Shown: positions 7,368-15,751 of the stretch, piece after piece
Position numbering within the stretch: the stretch's first letter is position 1
Layout: every line of letters starts with the position of its first letter
NCBI GenBank assembly: GCA_903895855.1
Contig: CAITVN010000046.1
Location: 1 to 46,184, forward strand
Length of the DNA stretch: 46,184 nucleotides
Reading direction: 5' to 3'
Source: Oligoflexia bacterium
GTDB taxonomy: Bacteria > Bdellovibrionota > UBA1018
Position numbers and translations under genes: made by a program
Notes under the pieces: model-generated
Told to the model about the DNA's origin: nothing
The model's input: only the letters and a program-made list of their open reading frames with translations
Databases searched by the model: none

Positions 7368-8225
7368 TCACCAGCTAGGTGAATAGCTAATCGTAACATT
7401 CGGCACGAGATCAAGCGCCTGATTACTTTTTTCTGGCAGCGCATCTTGGCTGTATTCACCGGGAATGATGGTCTGATGACTGTGACGGTAAGCACTCGCG
7501 GTGGCTCCAAAGCTTGCCAAAAGACGATTATTGACGATGAAGTAACCAATCGATGCTTCAGCGCGCCCATACATGCTGGCGTGGTAAGCGCCGTCTTGAA
7601 TTTCATTGTCGATCACTCCCCAACCACCGACTTCGAGAGATCCTTTAATAAAAATACGATCTAAGAATTTACGTTCACCTTCAACTGAGAGCGATAGCGC
7701 TTTAGTTTCAAAACCATCAGGATAGGTCAGTTTAGCGGCTCCCATTCCAAAAGCAACGCGATGGTTTCGATCAACAACAAACTCACCACTCCCCCCTTCT
7801 TCGATCTTAACGTATCCGCCGACTTGCTCTAACGAGGCACTTTTACCAAAAACATCTTTCATGAAAACTGCGCCGATCAGAACTTGATAGGGCCCCCCCT
7901 GGCATTCGTCAATGTGGTCAGCGGTACAAATGGGCAACACGGCAAACACTTCACCTTGGCGCATGATTTGATTCGAATCGGCGACTTTAACAGTTCCACC
8001 GACCCCAAAACCGGCATTAAAGTCATGTCGAACATCAAGTGACAGGGTACCCAGTCCAGCTTGTTTGACTCCGTCGCCAGCCAAGTCTGTCAAATCAATA
8101 GTCAGCGGTGCAATTTGAAGATTAGCACTCACGCCCGGTAATCCAGAATGAGAAGCCTCAATCGCTGTCAGATTTAAACTCAGCCCTAAGAAAGCTACGA
8201 GCCTTAGGTAATTTTTCATGGTCAT
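7368..8225 (-). CDS. probable outer-membrane beta-barrel protein, function unknown
   Basis: A 285-aa protein with a signal peptide (MKNYLRLVAFLGLSLNLTAIEA). Beta-strand-rich sequence follows, with alternating hydrophobic residues and many short turns, ending in an aromatic C-terminus (ISYSPSW). This is typical of outer-membrane barrels, whose last residue is often aromatic. The start at 8225 has AGGA 8 nt upstream; the ATG at 8219 is an alternative. One possible disulphide pair is seen (CTADHIDEC). It converges with the fic gene and lies 184 nt downstream of the ettA stop. A weak sigma-54-like site precedes it. I do not recognise a named family. Confidence 0.65.
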   Translation of the reverse strand: MTMKNYLRLVAFLGLSLNLTAIEASHSGLPGVSANLQIAPLTIDLTDLAGDGVKQAGLGTLSLDVRHDFNAGFGVGGTVKVADSNQIMRQGEVFAVLPICTADHIDECQGGPYQVLIGAVFMKDVFGKSASLEQVGGYVKIEEGGSGEFVVDRNHRVAFGMGAAKLTYPDGFETKALSLSVEGERKFLDRIFIKGSLEVGGWGVIDNEIQDGAYHASMYGRAEASIGYFIVNNRLLASFGATASAYRHSHQTIIPGEYSQDALPEKSNQALDLVPNVTISYSPSW

Positions 8226-8252
8226 CAGCCCTTTCCTGTCTTTGGCTTGAAA

Positions 8253-8268
8253 TGCAAAACGAAGACCA
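8253..8268 (-). promoter_or_regulatory. weak sigma-54-like site upstream of the barrel gene
   Basis: The minus strand reads TGGTCT-N5-TTGCA. The -12 part and the GG-N10-GC spacing are exact, but three of the six -24 bases differ from TGGCAC. The predicted start near 8242 leaves a leader of about 17 nt containing the ribosome site, a layout like that of the better sites elsewhere in this window. Confidence 0.3.
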
Positions 8269-8409
8269 AAGGGCAATGCCCCCGTCGGGAGATATAGCAG
8301 TCAATGAGTTCGCGTGACTCTTAGTGGGTAAGGTCGATCTTTCAAAGCCTGTAGAGCCGCTTAGCGATGGGTCAGTCTTTGAGAACAGATTTTTGCACGA
8401 ATCAGCAAC

Positions 8410-10092
8410 TTAAGCGGGCAGTCTCTTGAACTTCACGCGATGAGGCTGAATCGATTCTGGCCCAAGTCGACGCACTTTATCGGCCTCGTAGTCTTGAAAG
8501 TTGCCTTCGACCATCACCACTCGACTATCACCTTCGAAAGCCATGATGTGCGTGCAAATACGATCTAAGAACCAGCGATCATGGCTGATGATCATCGCGC
8601 AACCGGTATAAGAAGTGAGGGCCTCTTCAAGCGCTCTCAAAGTATTCACATCGAGATCGTTCGTCGGTTCATCGAGCAGCAATACGTTGCCGCCACTTTT
8701 GAGAATTTTTGCCAAATGCACTCGGTTACGCTCACCGCCCGAAAGCATGCCGACCGCTTTTTGTTGATCATTTCCTGAGAAATTGAACCTGGCACAATAA
8801 GCGCGAGACTGAACTTCGCGGTTACCCAGCATGACCGTCTCGTTCTTACCGTCAGAAATGACTTCCCAAACCGACTTGCTGTCATCAAGCACGTCTCGCA
8901 TTTGATCGACATACGCCATTTTAACCGTTTCACCCGTACGAAGAACACCCGAATCTGGAGTTTCTTGGCCCGTGATGATTCTGAACAAAGTCGACTTACC
9001 GGCGCCGTTTGGCCCGATAATTCCGACGATACTGCCTTTAGGAATATTGAATGAAAGGTCTTCAAATAAGATCTTATCACCGTAAGCTTTAGAAATTTTG
9101 TTGGCTTCAAAAACCAAATCACCCAAACGAGGCCCTGGTGGAATGTAGATCTCCATCTCATCAATTTTCTCAGGCCTATCTTCTGACAATAATTTATCGT
9201 AAGCGGTAACACGCGCTTTGCTCTTGGCTTGTCTTGCTCTTGGACTCATGCGAATCCACTCAAGCTCTCGTTCAAGAGTTTTTTGTCGCTTGTTTTCAGT
9301 TTTTTCTTCAAGCTCCATTCGCTTTGATTTCTGCTCAAGCCATGAAGAGTAGTTGCCTTCCCATGGAATGCCATGACCGCGATCGAGTTCAAGAATCCAG
9401 CCAGCAATGTTGTCTAAGAAATAGCGATCGTGAGTAACAGCAATGACTGTACCTTGATACTCTTTCAAAAACCGCTCTAACCAAAGCACACTTTCAGCAT
9501 CTAAATGGTTGGTCGGTTCATCGAGCAACAAAATATCGGGTTTTGAAAGTAACAAACGACAAAGCGCTACGCGCCTGCGTTCTCCGCCTGAAAGGTTTTT
9601 CACTGAATTTTCTGCGGGTGGGCATCTCAGGGCGTCCATCGCTAGATCTAGAGTGCGGTCGATTTCCCAACCGTTTGCGTGCTCAATCTTCTCTTGAAGA
9701 TTCGCCTGTTCTTCAAGCAATTTCTCCATTTTATTAGGGTCTAGATCTGGATCGGCAAACGCATTGCCGATTTCTTCGAAACGCTTTAGCCAAGTCACTA
9801 CGGCACCCAAACCGTCTTGAATGTTTTCTTTAACGTTCTTGGATTCGTCTAAAACAGGTTCTTGCGGCAAATACCCCACCGTGACACCATCTGCCGCCTT
9901 GGCTTCGCCGTTAAAATTTTTCTCAATACCGGCCATGATTTTCAACAAAGTTGACTTACCGGAGCCGTTCAACCCCAGAACACCGATCTTTGCGCCGTAA
10001 TAGTACGACAAAGAGATGTCTCTGAGAACCTGTTTATTCGGGGGATAGATCTTTCCGACCTTATACATCGTATAAATGAATTTTGGTGCCAT
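8410..10092 (-). CDS. ettA: energy-dependent translational throttle protein EttA
   Basis: A 560-aa ABC-F ATPase with two nucleotide-binding domains and no membrane segments. It acts at the ribosomal E site, coupling translation to ATP/ADP. Walker A motifs are GLNGSGKST and GPNGAGKST, and signature motifs are NLSGGERRR and MLSGGERNR. Walker B is ILLLDEPTNHLD in the first domain and VLLLDEPTNDLD in the second. The P-site tRNA-interaction motif linker carries the EttA-type stretch WIRMSPRARQAKSKAR, and the N-terminus starts MAPKFIYTMYKVGKIYPP, typical of EttA. Length matches E. coli (555 aa). It is transcribed alone, with a strong terminator of the preceding gene immediately upstream. Confidence 0.95.
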   Translation of the reverse strand: MAPKFIYTMYKVGKIYPPNKQVLRDISLSYYYGAKIGVLGLNGSGKSTLLKIMAGIEKNFNGEAKAADGVTVGYLPQEPVLDESKNVKENIQDGLGAVVTWLKRFEEIGNAFADPDLDPNKMEKLLEEQANLQEKIEHANGWEIDRTLDLAMDALRCPPAENSVKNLSGGERRRVALCRLLLSKPDILLLDEPTNHLDAESVLWLERFLKEYQGTVIAVTHDRYFLDNIAGWILELDRGHGIPWEGNYSSWLEQKSKRMELEEKTENKRQKTLERELEWIRMSPRARQAKSKARVTAYDKLLSEDRPEKIDEMEIYIPPGPRLGDLVFEANKISKAYGDKILFEDLSFNIPKGSIVGIIGPNGAGKSTLFRIITGQETPDSGVLRTGETVKMAYVDQMRDVLDDSKSVWEVISDGKNETVMLGNREVQSRAYCARFNFSGNDQQKAVGMLSGGERNRVHLAKILKSGGNVLLLDEPTNDLDVNTLRALEEALTSYTGCAMIISHDRWFLDRICTHIMAFEGDSRVVMVEGNFQDYEADKVRRLGPESIQPHRVKFKRLPA

Positions 10093-10129
10093 GGGCGCAA
10101 CTTTGACGAAACAAGGCTAAAAACGCAAG

Positions 10130-10189
10130 AAAAAAACCCTCTTGGGTAAGACCAGACAGTTCGAAAAAACTGCCCGACTCACCCAAGAG
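10130..10189 (-). terminator. rho-independent terminator between glutaminase-like gene and ettA
   Basis: CTCTTGGGT (10139-10147) pairs perfectly with ACCCAAGAG (10181-10189). The stem continues imperfectly to CAGTT/AACTG around a CGAAAA loop. The minus strand then runs into seven T (10136-10130). It starts 27 nt past the stop of the gene at 10216-11232. Confidence 0.88.
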
Positions 10190-10215
10190 AGTCTTTCATG
10201 TCAATCAAGCCCCCC

Positions 10216-11232
10216 TCAATCGAGTGAGTGGTGTTTCTTGAAACTCTCGATGAGCTTATCGGCTTCATCGCTAAACCCTTTGCAGTATCCGAAGAGAGAA
10301 ACCGCTTTACAGCTCGATTTTAGCTGGCCTGCATCCCAAGTATCAAAGAGGCGGTTGTCTGAACCACTGTCAAGATTCAAAACATTCCAGTAAAACATGG
10401 GCACCGTCATGAGGTAGCAATGCTCGTTTTCGCCAGAAGCATCGCGTTTTTTGAACTCTTCGTAAGAATCGACATACTTACACTCGCGTTTCGTATCGAC
10501 GAATTGCTTTGACCAATCTGAAATGTTCAAGATTCGATTTGAGCTCTCGCCACTAGCGGTTTTATAGCTAGGGTTAAAGACCGGATCCAAAACCCGCTCT
10601 TGGCCATTCACATTCACGGTCGGGGCTACGTGAAATCCCCAGATGTGTTTTTTACTTAGCGAACGGTATTTCGATGAAAAGAAGATGAAGACCTTCTTAG
10701 ACTTGACGTCATAATTTTTCCAGAGCGAATACGACCAGTAGTGGGCTCTCCAGTAACATTCTGAAGCGCCACGAACATCGATTTTTGCAATGCTATCCAT
10801 GAGTGCTTGAGCCTCTTCTTCACTCGAGTAGTTAGACGGTTCGTAGCCTACGTAGTCAGAAGGTCTCGTCGCAGGTGAGGCGCCAGCTGTCATCGGCGAT
10901 GCGGTTAACTCAACCGATTTCAGGGCGTCTTGATCATAGGTGATGCGAATGTGAGTGTCTTTGTCTTTCGCCCGAAACAACGTTAGGGCAACGTCTACGT
11001 AGTCAGGTTCTTGCGTCGAATAGCTATAGACGCTTCCTTCTGATGTTTTCAAGATGAGCTTCTTGACTGCTCCGCGACCCACACCCGGAATCACCGTTTC
11101 TACGCCGGTAACGTAAGTCTGAACGTCTGCATAGGCAGTGGCCGACTGAGCGACCCCCATCAGAAGCCAACCGGCGCACGCCAGCCTTGCAAGATTCCAA
11201 ATCGATTTTTTATTTAAATTTAATGTACTCAT
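10216..11232 (-). CDS. secreted protein-glutaminase-like (deamidase) protein
   Basis: A 338-aa protein. The start is the ATG at 11232, with GTGGAG 5 nt upstream; a TTG further upstream is less likely. Residues 1-35 form a signal peptide ending AYA. The C-terminal half has the Cys-His-Asp arrangement of protein-glutaminase domains: SECYWRAH with Cys159, WGFHVAP with His201, and RVLDP with Asp216, followed by a tryptophan-containing segment (ISDW). Members of that family deamidate protein glutamines or relate to transglutaminases. The N-terminal 40-110 region is beta-rich and unassigned. Five further cysteines could form disulphides. The gene is monocistronic, with a strong terminator behind it and an inverted repeat masking its ribosome site. 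The substrate is unknown. Confidence 0.72.
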   Translation of the reverse strand: MSTLNLNKKSIWNLARLACAGWLLMGVAQSATAYADVQTYVTGVETVIPGVGRGAVKKLILKTSEGSVYSYSTQEPDYVDVALTLFRAKDKDTHIRITYDQDALKSVELTASPMTAGASPATRPSDYVGYEPSNYSSEEEAQALMDSIAKIDVRGASECYWRAHYWSYSLWKNYDVKSKKVFIFFSSKYRSLSKKHIWGFHVAPTVNVNGQERVLDPVFNPSYKTASGESSNRILNISDWSKQFVDTKRECKYVDSYEEFKKRDASGENEHCYLMTVPMFYWNVLNLDSGSDNRLFDTWDAGQLKSSCKAVSLFGYCKGFSDEADKLIESFKKHHSLD

Positions 11233-11233
11233 A

Positions 11234-11284
11234 ATATCTCCACTTTCGGTTAAGGTTTGTAACTCAATTGACAAGTGGAGATAT
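11234..11284 (-). promoter_or_regulatory. 12-bp inverted repeat that would mask the ribosome binding site
   Basis: ATATCTCCACTT (11234-11245) and AAGTGGAGATAT (11273-11284) are perfectly complementary with a 27-nt loop. On the minus-strand transcript the 3' arm contains the Shine-Dalgarno GTGGAG and ends 1 nt before the ATG at 11232. If the transcript starts upstream of 11284, the ribosome site is completely paired. Otherwise the dyad may be a DNA operator. Confidence 0.6.
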
Positions 11285-11566
11285 AAGTCGTCGGGGCAAA
11301 ATCTAATAGATGAAGCTTCTTAGTTTTGAATGACCAAAGTTTAGAAAGAGTAAAGGAAAAGCTCTCACCGATCAGCAGCGGTCTAGGGAGCTAGCGGGAG
11401 CTGACCACGGCTCAACTGGAAATCAAAGAATGCAATAGTCGAAATTCGGACGTTAGTGCCGTGACGCGGGCAACGGTAAAGGAGAAAACGCCTTAGAGTG
11501 GCGGTAGACAAGGATCTGAGCTGATTGCTCACCTAGCTCATTGCTCATTTAGCTGATACGACTCTG
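11285..11566. other. non-coding interval with short tandem repeat
   Basis: This stretch lies between the glutaminase-like gene and the stop of the ankyrin gene. No ORF or clear terminator is visible. At 11519-11557 a 16-nt unit beginning AGCT(G/C)ATTGCTCA occurs about 2.5 times, right after the ankyrin stop. Confidence 0.4.
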
Positions 11567-13180
11567 CTAATCGCCCACTCTTCGATAAATACACTGAAAA
11601 TTAGTGTCGCCACGTGAGTAGTCGCGATACAAGATCTCGTCGTCAGCAGCGATGCGGTAATGATCTTCGGTGTTGGTGCCGTTGTCACATTCAATGTGCA
11701 GGTAAGGCATGCTCTTCTTGGTGCCAAACTTTAACGACTCTTCGCCACCTTGGGTGATAGAACAGGTACGGTTCGGCCCATTGGCAACGGCCAAATCAAC
11801 CGCCTGATCGACAGAGTTTGGAGCTCCTGCAATGAAATAACCCAACTGCTCGCTCGATTTGTCCCAATAGGTTTTGATGTATAGGTATCGCGAACAATGA
11901 CCAGCGCCTTGCGCGTCTTGCCCGACTAACTGATAGCCACCACGCATCGAAAGGCTCGCCGATATCGAGTCTCCTAGAAATTCTTCACGGTAACAGCCCG
12001 ACTTTTTCTCGGCCTCAATGAGGGCGAGTTCAATGTCGTTGTGACCGATCATGCCATCGAACGGTCTGGCCACTCTCCAGGCCGTGTACTTGTAATAACG
12101 ACCCAAATCGTAACAAGGATTCGCACCTTTTTTCAGCAAGAACTTCACCATACTCAAGCCACCGGCCGACGCTGCTGCACCGAGTGCGCTCCACGAACGG
12201 GTGATTTCTTTCTCATTTTCGATCGCACTGACCCAACTAAAATCAAATTTTGCACCGGCACTAATCAGCGTGTCGGCGGCTTGAATGTTTCCGAAACGTG
12301 CAGCCCATACCAAAGCTGAACGGTGGTGCATGTCTTGATCTGAATAGCTCTCAAGGTCTGCGCCGAGTTTAATCAAACTCTGAATCACATCGACTTGATT
12401 GTTCATTGCGGCCAGACCGAGCACACTCATTTCTTGACGTCGATCAATGATTCGATTTCGAGCCAAACTACCCATACCCGAATACGAATAGGCGCCGTCG
12501 AGAAACAAAACTCGATAGCTACTGTTAATGTAAGCGCCATCGTTGATGGCCGACTCGATTGCGGTCAAATCACCGCTCACCACTGCTTCTGCCAGACGCA
12601 AACCTTCAAGCGTATAGCTTTGAATGGCCAGTAAACCTCTTGTGGCCGAAACCATTTCTCGAGAGAAATAAACATTCGCTGTCAGACACGAAATGAACGG
12701 CGAACGCTCGTAGTGGTCATCACTTGAGGCACCCGGTTCAGAGAGGCCCAGAATTCTGAGGTACTCGTGCAAGGTCGTTCCCATTCGACCCAATTCTTTT
12801 AACTTCGAGCTATCCCATCTTTTTTGTGAAACTTTAATGAGTCTTTGCGCGGGATCTTCTGACGGGTAAGCGATAAAAGTCACGGGTTCGCCATTCAAAA
12901 TCAGTTCAGGTTCACTTCTCACTAACGTCGTATTGATCGCATTTTCTAGAGCGCTAGCAGTCAACCCAGGCACCTGACAATGCGAAGTCGATTTCATGAG
13001 AGTGACAATGTTTCGAGCAAACGTGGTGACCTCAAAACCCCAGATATCACCACCACCACCGACGATGATGCCTCCTCCATCTTTGGCCGCAAAGGCACTC
13101 GGCATTGAACCTAGCACCAAACTGAGCAGTACGGTGGCAATTGAAGAAAAAGAAATCGATCGAGACGCGGGGGTTGTCAT
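11567..13180 (-). CDS. secreted ankyrin-repeat protein
   Basis: A 537-aa protein. The start is placed at the ATG at 13180, in front of a clear signal peptide (about 1-31, ending SAFA), although no strong Shine-Dalgarno is present. The N-terminal domain (about 35-190) begins with a Gly-rich stretch (GGGIIVGGGG). It carries LHEYLRILG at about 137-145, then DDHYERS at about 154-160. This resembles a metallopeptidase-like HE box without the second histidine. Residues about 195-360 hold roughly four ankyrin repeats (for example LGLAAMNNQVDVIQSLIKLG and LVWAARFGNIQAADTLISAG). A C-terminal Cys-containing domain (about 400-537) is unassigned. Ankyrins mediate protein binding, so this is probably an exported interaction protein. 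A protease activity is not supported by a full motif. Confidence 0.75.
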   Translation of the reverse strand: MTTPASRSISFSSIATVLLSLVLGSMPSAFAAKDGGGIIVGGGGDIWGFEVTTFARNIVTLMKSTSHCQVPGLTASALENAINTTLVRSEPELILNGEPVTFIAYPSEDPAQRLIKVSQKRWDSSKLKELGRMGTTLHEYLRILGLSEPGASSDDHYERSPFISCLTANVYFSREMVSATRGLLAIQSYTLEGLRLAEAVVSGDLTAIESAINDGAYINSSYRVLFLDGAYSYSGMGSLARNRIIDRRQEMSVLGLAAMNNQVDVIQSLIKLGADLESYSDQDMHHRSALVWAARFGNIQAADTLISAGAKFDFSWVSAIENEKEITRSWSALGAAASAGGLSMVKFLLKKGANPCYDLGRYYKYTAWRVARPFDGMIGHNDIELALIEAEKKSGCYREEFLGDSISASLSMRGGYQLVGQDAQGAGHCSRYLYIKTYWDKSSEQLGYFIAGAPNSVDQAVDLAVANGPNRTCSITQGGEESLKFGTKKSMPYLHIECDNGTNTEDHYRIAADDEILYRDYSRGDTNFQCIYRRVGD

Positions 13181-13543
13181 GGGGTCTGAAGTACCAAACG
13201 CGATACTCGCAGTCAAAGGCAGTCTAAATTTCTCAAAACTTGCGACATTTCTTCATGCAGTTTCATGTGAGAGGATTTTTCGTTTTCAGCCGAACCCTAT
13301 TCAGTGTCAAACACGGTGATCAAACAGCCAGCAAAAAGAAGCAGACAAATGGATTTTTTAGGTTTTTTATTCAATTGTTTCATATATTTACAACCAGACC
13401 ACTATCTCCCCCCTAGGCACGAATGCTGCTCTATTAGGTAGTTAAGTAGTCAGTCAAGAGAGACTTTGACCTTAAGCCAAGGAACGGCTTGAACGTCAGA
13501 CGGCTGACCAGCTTTTTCACCTGTTTTTAAACGAGGAGAGTTT
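13181..13543. other. divergent intergenic region with two leader hairpins
   Basis: About 360 nt separate the starts of the ankyrin gene (minus) and the PLAT-like lipoprotein gene (plus). The right part of the plus strand has two small hairpins: AAGCC/GGCTT (13474-13490) and GTCAG/CTGAC (13495-13508). The latter is followed by CAGCTTTTTC. They could form an attenuator-like leader ahead of the GAGGAG ribosome site, but the stems are only 5 bp. No convincing -35/-10 pair was identified. Confidence 0.35.
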
Positions 13544-14782
13544 ATGAAAGTTAGAAATTTAATGATCTTAGCACTACTACCATTGGCCCTTCAGGCCTGC
13601 TCGGGCGAACAACCCCTAGACACCACGGTGAATGCCGATAAAAATCAGCAACCCACCCCAGCTGATCCAGCTGGCGGAAATAACAATGGCCTACAAAACC
13701 CAACAACACCGGCGGTCTACAATACACCGCCAGAAGGTGGAACCGTTAAGCCCGCAACGGTGGCCGCCACTGACGAAGCGGTTGAACCTGCATTTGATTC
13801 AGCCCTTGAAACCGTTTCACTTGAAATAGCGACAGGTGGAAACAAGAACATGGGCACCGATTCAAGAATCCGATTCGCATTCTGCAAAAGTCCAGACTCA
13901 GTTGATCGCGCGAACTGCCTCACCTTAAACATCAATGGCATCGCAAGCGACCAGACGCTTGAAAAATCAACCCACCAGATTTTTCGATTTGCCGACCCGA
14001 TTCAGTTCCCAAACGTAAAAGACCTCTCTACGTTCAAATACCTTCGGGTCGCCAATTTGACGCGTGCACAAGGCGGCTGGGATTCTGACGATTGGTTCAT
14101 CGAAGGCCTCAAAGTCTCTATCAAACTTCAAGGTAAGAGCGCGCAAACGATTTATACGAATCCGTGTTTTTTAACCTGGATTAACAAAGGCAAAGAAAAA
14201 GTCCTGGCACGCAAAGACACTGCTGTCTGTTTTTCTGAGCAAGTCGACACCAGTGACTCAGATGCTTTCACGACCAAAGATGTCGTTGCACAGTTCTACG
14301 GTGACCTACCCAGCGCTGGTGATCTCGCACAATACGGCCTAAGCATCGACTCTCACTCTCACATCACGACTCGACTTAGCCTTTCAAACTCGTTATCAGA
14401 TACCCCAGCTCAGGTTGCAGGCTTCCCTCCGGTGTTAGTAGACTCTCGTTTTCACTTCTCAGCAACACTCCCCATCTCAGGCGAATTTCCAATCGGCCTT
14501 CGACTCACACTTGATGGCACCAATGGGCTAAAGCTTGCGAAGTTCTCAACCGTCACCTTTCGACCCGACCTCATCGCCACGGTGGCGCGCCCCGACTCGT
14601 CGAACTGCATGGCGCTTTCTTACAATCGTGCTTTTTGGCTAGACGACACCGAAAATGGCGCTGGACTGTCGTTTCCAATCGACCCAGAGCAGTACCTCTT
14701 GTTCAAGTCACCGCAGGCAAACACCTCGGCAAAGACCCTTTGCGACAGAGTCAAAAACTTCACGCTTCCGTCTGTACTCTAA
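13544..14782 (+). CDS. lipoprotein with PLAT/LH2-like domain
   Basis: A 412-aa lipoprotein. Residues 1-19 are a signal peptide with lipobox LQAC (Cys19). A Pro/Gln/Asn/Gly-rich linker follows (about 22-75). Residues about 90-205 resemble a PLAT/LH2 beta-sandwich: an ATGGNKNMGTDSRIRFAFC start and a DSDDWFIEGLKVSI finish, as in the WxxxxVxV end of that fold. The C-terminal 200 residues are unassigned; they contain LTLDG, and Cys353 and Cys398 may pair. GAGGAG lies 6 nt before the ATG. The TIGR02147 regulator follows 55 nt later on the same strand, suggesting co-transcription. Anchored in the outer or inner membrane, it may bind lipid or protein ligands. The PLAT assignment is by pattern only. 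Confidence 0.7.
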   Translation: MKVRNLMILALLPLALQACSGEQPLDTTVNADKNQQPTPADPAGGNNNGLQNPTTPAVYNTPPEGGTVKPATVAATDEAVEPAFDSALETVSLEIATGGNKNMGTDSRIRFAFCKSPDSVDRANCLTLNINGIASDQTLEKSTHQIFRFADPIQFPNVKDLSTFKYLRVANLTRAQGGWDSDDWFIEGLKVSIKLQGKSAQTIYTNPCFLTWINKGKEKVLARKDTAVCFSEQVDTSDSDAFTTKDVVAQFYGDLPSAGDLAQYGLSIDSHSHITTRLSLSNSLSDTPAQVAGFPPVLVDSRFHFSATLPISGEFPIGLRLTLDGTNGLKLAKFSTVTFRPDLIATVARPDSSNCMALSYNRAFWLDDTENGAGLSFPIDPEQYLLFKSPQANTSAKTLCDRVKNFTLPSVL

Positions 14783-14823
14783 ACCTCAAAGTGCAGTTGT
14801 GCAGTTCAAAATAGGGAGATAGA

Positions 14824-14841
14824 ATGGTCAAAGGAAAATGA
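14824..14841 (+). CDS. five-codon leader ORF (MVKGK) coupled to the TIGR02147 gene
   Basis: ATG at 14824 has AGGGAG 5 nt upstream (14813-14818), the best ribosome site in this area. It is followed by GTC-AAA-GGA-AAA and a TGA at 14839-14841. That TGA overlaps the ATG of the regulator gene (14838-14840) as ATGA. The downstream ATG has only an AGGA 2 nt before it, so the mini-ORF may load ribosomes for it. A tandem GTGCAGTT duplication (14791-14806) lies just upstream. Confidence 0.4.
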   Translation: MVKGK

Positions 14842-15668
14842 AATCGATGACGGCTCTATCTCCCGATCTTTTTAAATATGATGACTATAAAAAATACCTC
14901 GCCGACCTCAGTGAGTTTAAGGGGCGAGGATTTCGCAAAGCAATTGCCGAAGCCGCTCAATGCCAAACGGCGTACATCTCGCACGTTCTCGGTGGCAATG
15001 CTCACTTTAGCCTAGAGCAAGCAGAAGCCATCTCGCGGTTAGTCAGTCACACAGAACTCGAAACCCTATTCTTTCTCACCCTCATCGACTACACTCGTTC
15101 TGGCACCCCAAGCCTTCGAAAATTTCTTTCGGGGCAACTTGGCCGATTACGCGACCGGCATCAACGACTCAAAGACCGTTTTGGAATCAAGAGTACCGTT
15201 TCGCAAGAAAACCAAGGCACGTTTTTCAGCCATTGGTCATATACCGCTGTTTATTTTGGCCTGATGTTAACCAATTGTAAAACGGCAAACGCTTTGAGTC
15301 ATCGACTGGGAATTGGTGAAGAAAACGTCAAAGAGATTCTTGATTTCTTGTGCTCGGTAAATCTTGCCGTTAAAAACGAAGACCAGTACGAAAATGGCCC
15401 CGCTGAGCTGCACCTGGGAAAAGAAAACCCTGCAATCACACGCCATCACCTCAATTGGCGAGTGCGGTGTTTACCCTCTCTTGACCAATACCGAAAAAAT
15501 TCAAACATGCATTACAGTATGATCTTCACGGTTTCAGAAAAAGACCTCGAAAAGGTTCGAAACACCATCAAACAATGTGTTCAAGAAACTGTCGAGACCG
15601 TGAGAAAAACGACTCCTGACCGCCTCTATGCTTTCACACTAGACCTTTTTAACGTCGACACCAAGTAG
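14838..15668 (+). CDS. TIGR02147-family (DUF4423) regulator-like protein
   Basis: A 276-aa cytosolic protein with the family's features. It starts with LFKYDDYKKYLADL. An HTH-like region (about 35-75) includes FRKAIAEAAQCQTAYISHVLGG and FSLEQAEAISRLV, then LETLFFLTLIDYTRSGTPSLR. The DUF4423 region holds HWSYTAVYFGLM and ends with a ferredoxin-like segment (IFTVSEKDLEKVRNTIKQ). The family is found mainly in Bdellovibrio-like bacteria and Fibrobacter and is presumed to regulate transcription, though the function is unproven. The start could be 14838 (ATGA overlap with the mini-ORF) or 14847, three codons later, which is 11 nt from AGGA. It lies downstream of a lipoprotein gene. Confidence 0.88.
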   Translation: MKSMTALSPDLFKYDDYKKYLADLSEFKGRGFRKAIAEAAQCQTAYISHVLGGNAHFSLEQAEAISRLVSHTELETLFFLTLIDYTRSGTPSLRKFLSGQLGRLRDRHQRLKDRFGIKSTVSQENQGTFFSHWSYTAVYFGLMLTNCKTANALSHRLGIGEENVKEILDFLCSVNLAVKNEDQYENGPAELHLGKENPAITRHHLNWRVRCLPSLDQYRKNSNMHYSMIFTVSEKDLEKVRNTIKQCVQETVETVRKTTPDRLYAFTLDLFNVDTK

Positions 15669-15751
15669 ACGACAAAAGCTTCAAAAACTTTTTATTCGCT
15701 TGACACCCTATCGTCTTTTTCGCGTGCTACACTTTAAAAAGCGATCGAACT

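Noticed and set aside
15695..15735. TTGACA upstream of the metallophosphoesterase gene
   Set aside because: The nearest -10-like TACACT is 22 nt away, too far for a sigma-70 promoter.
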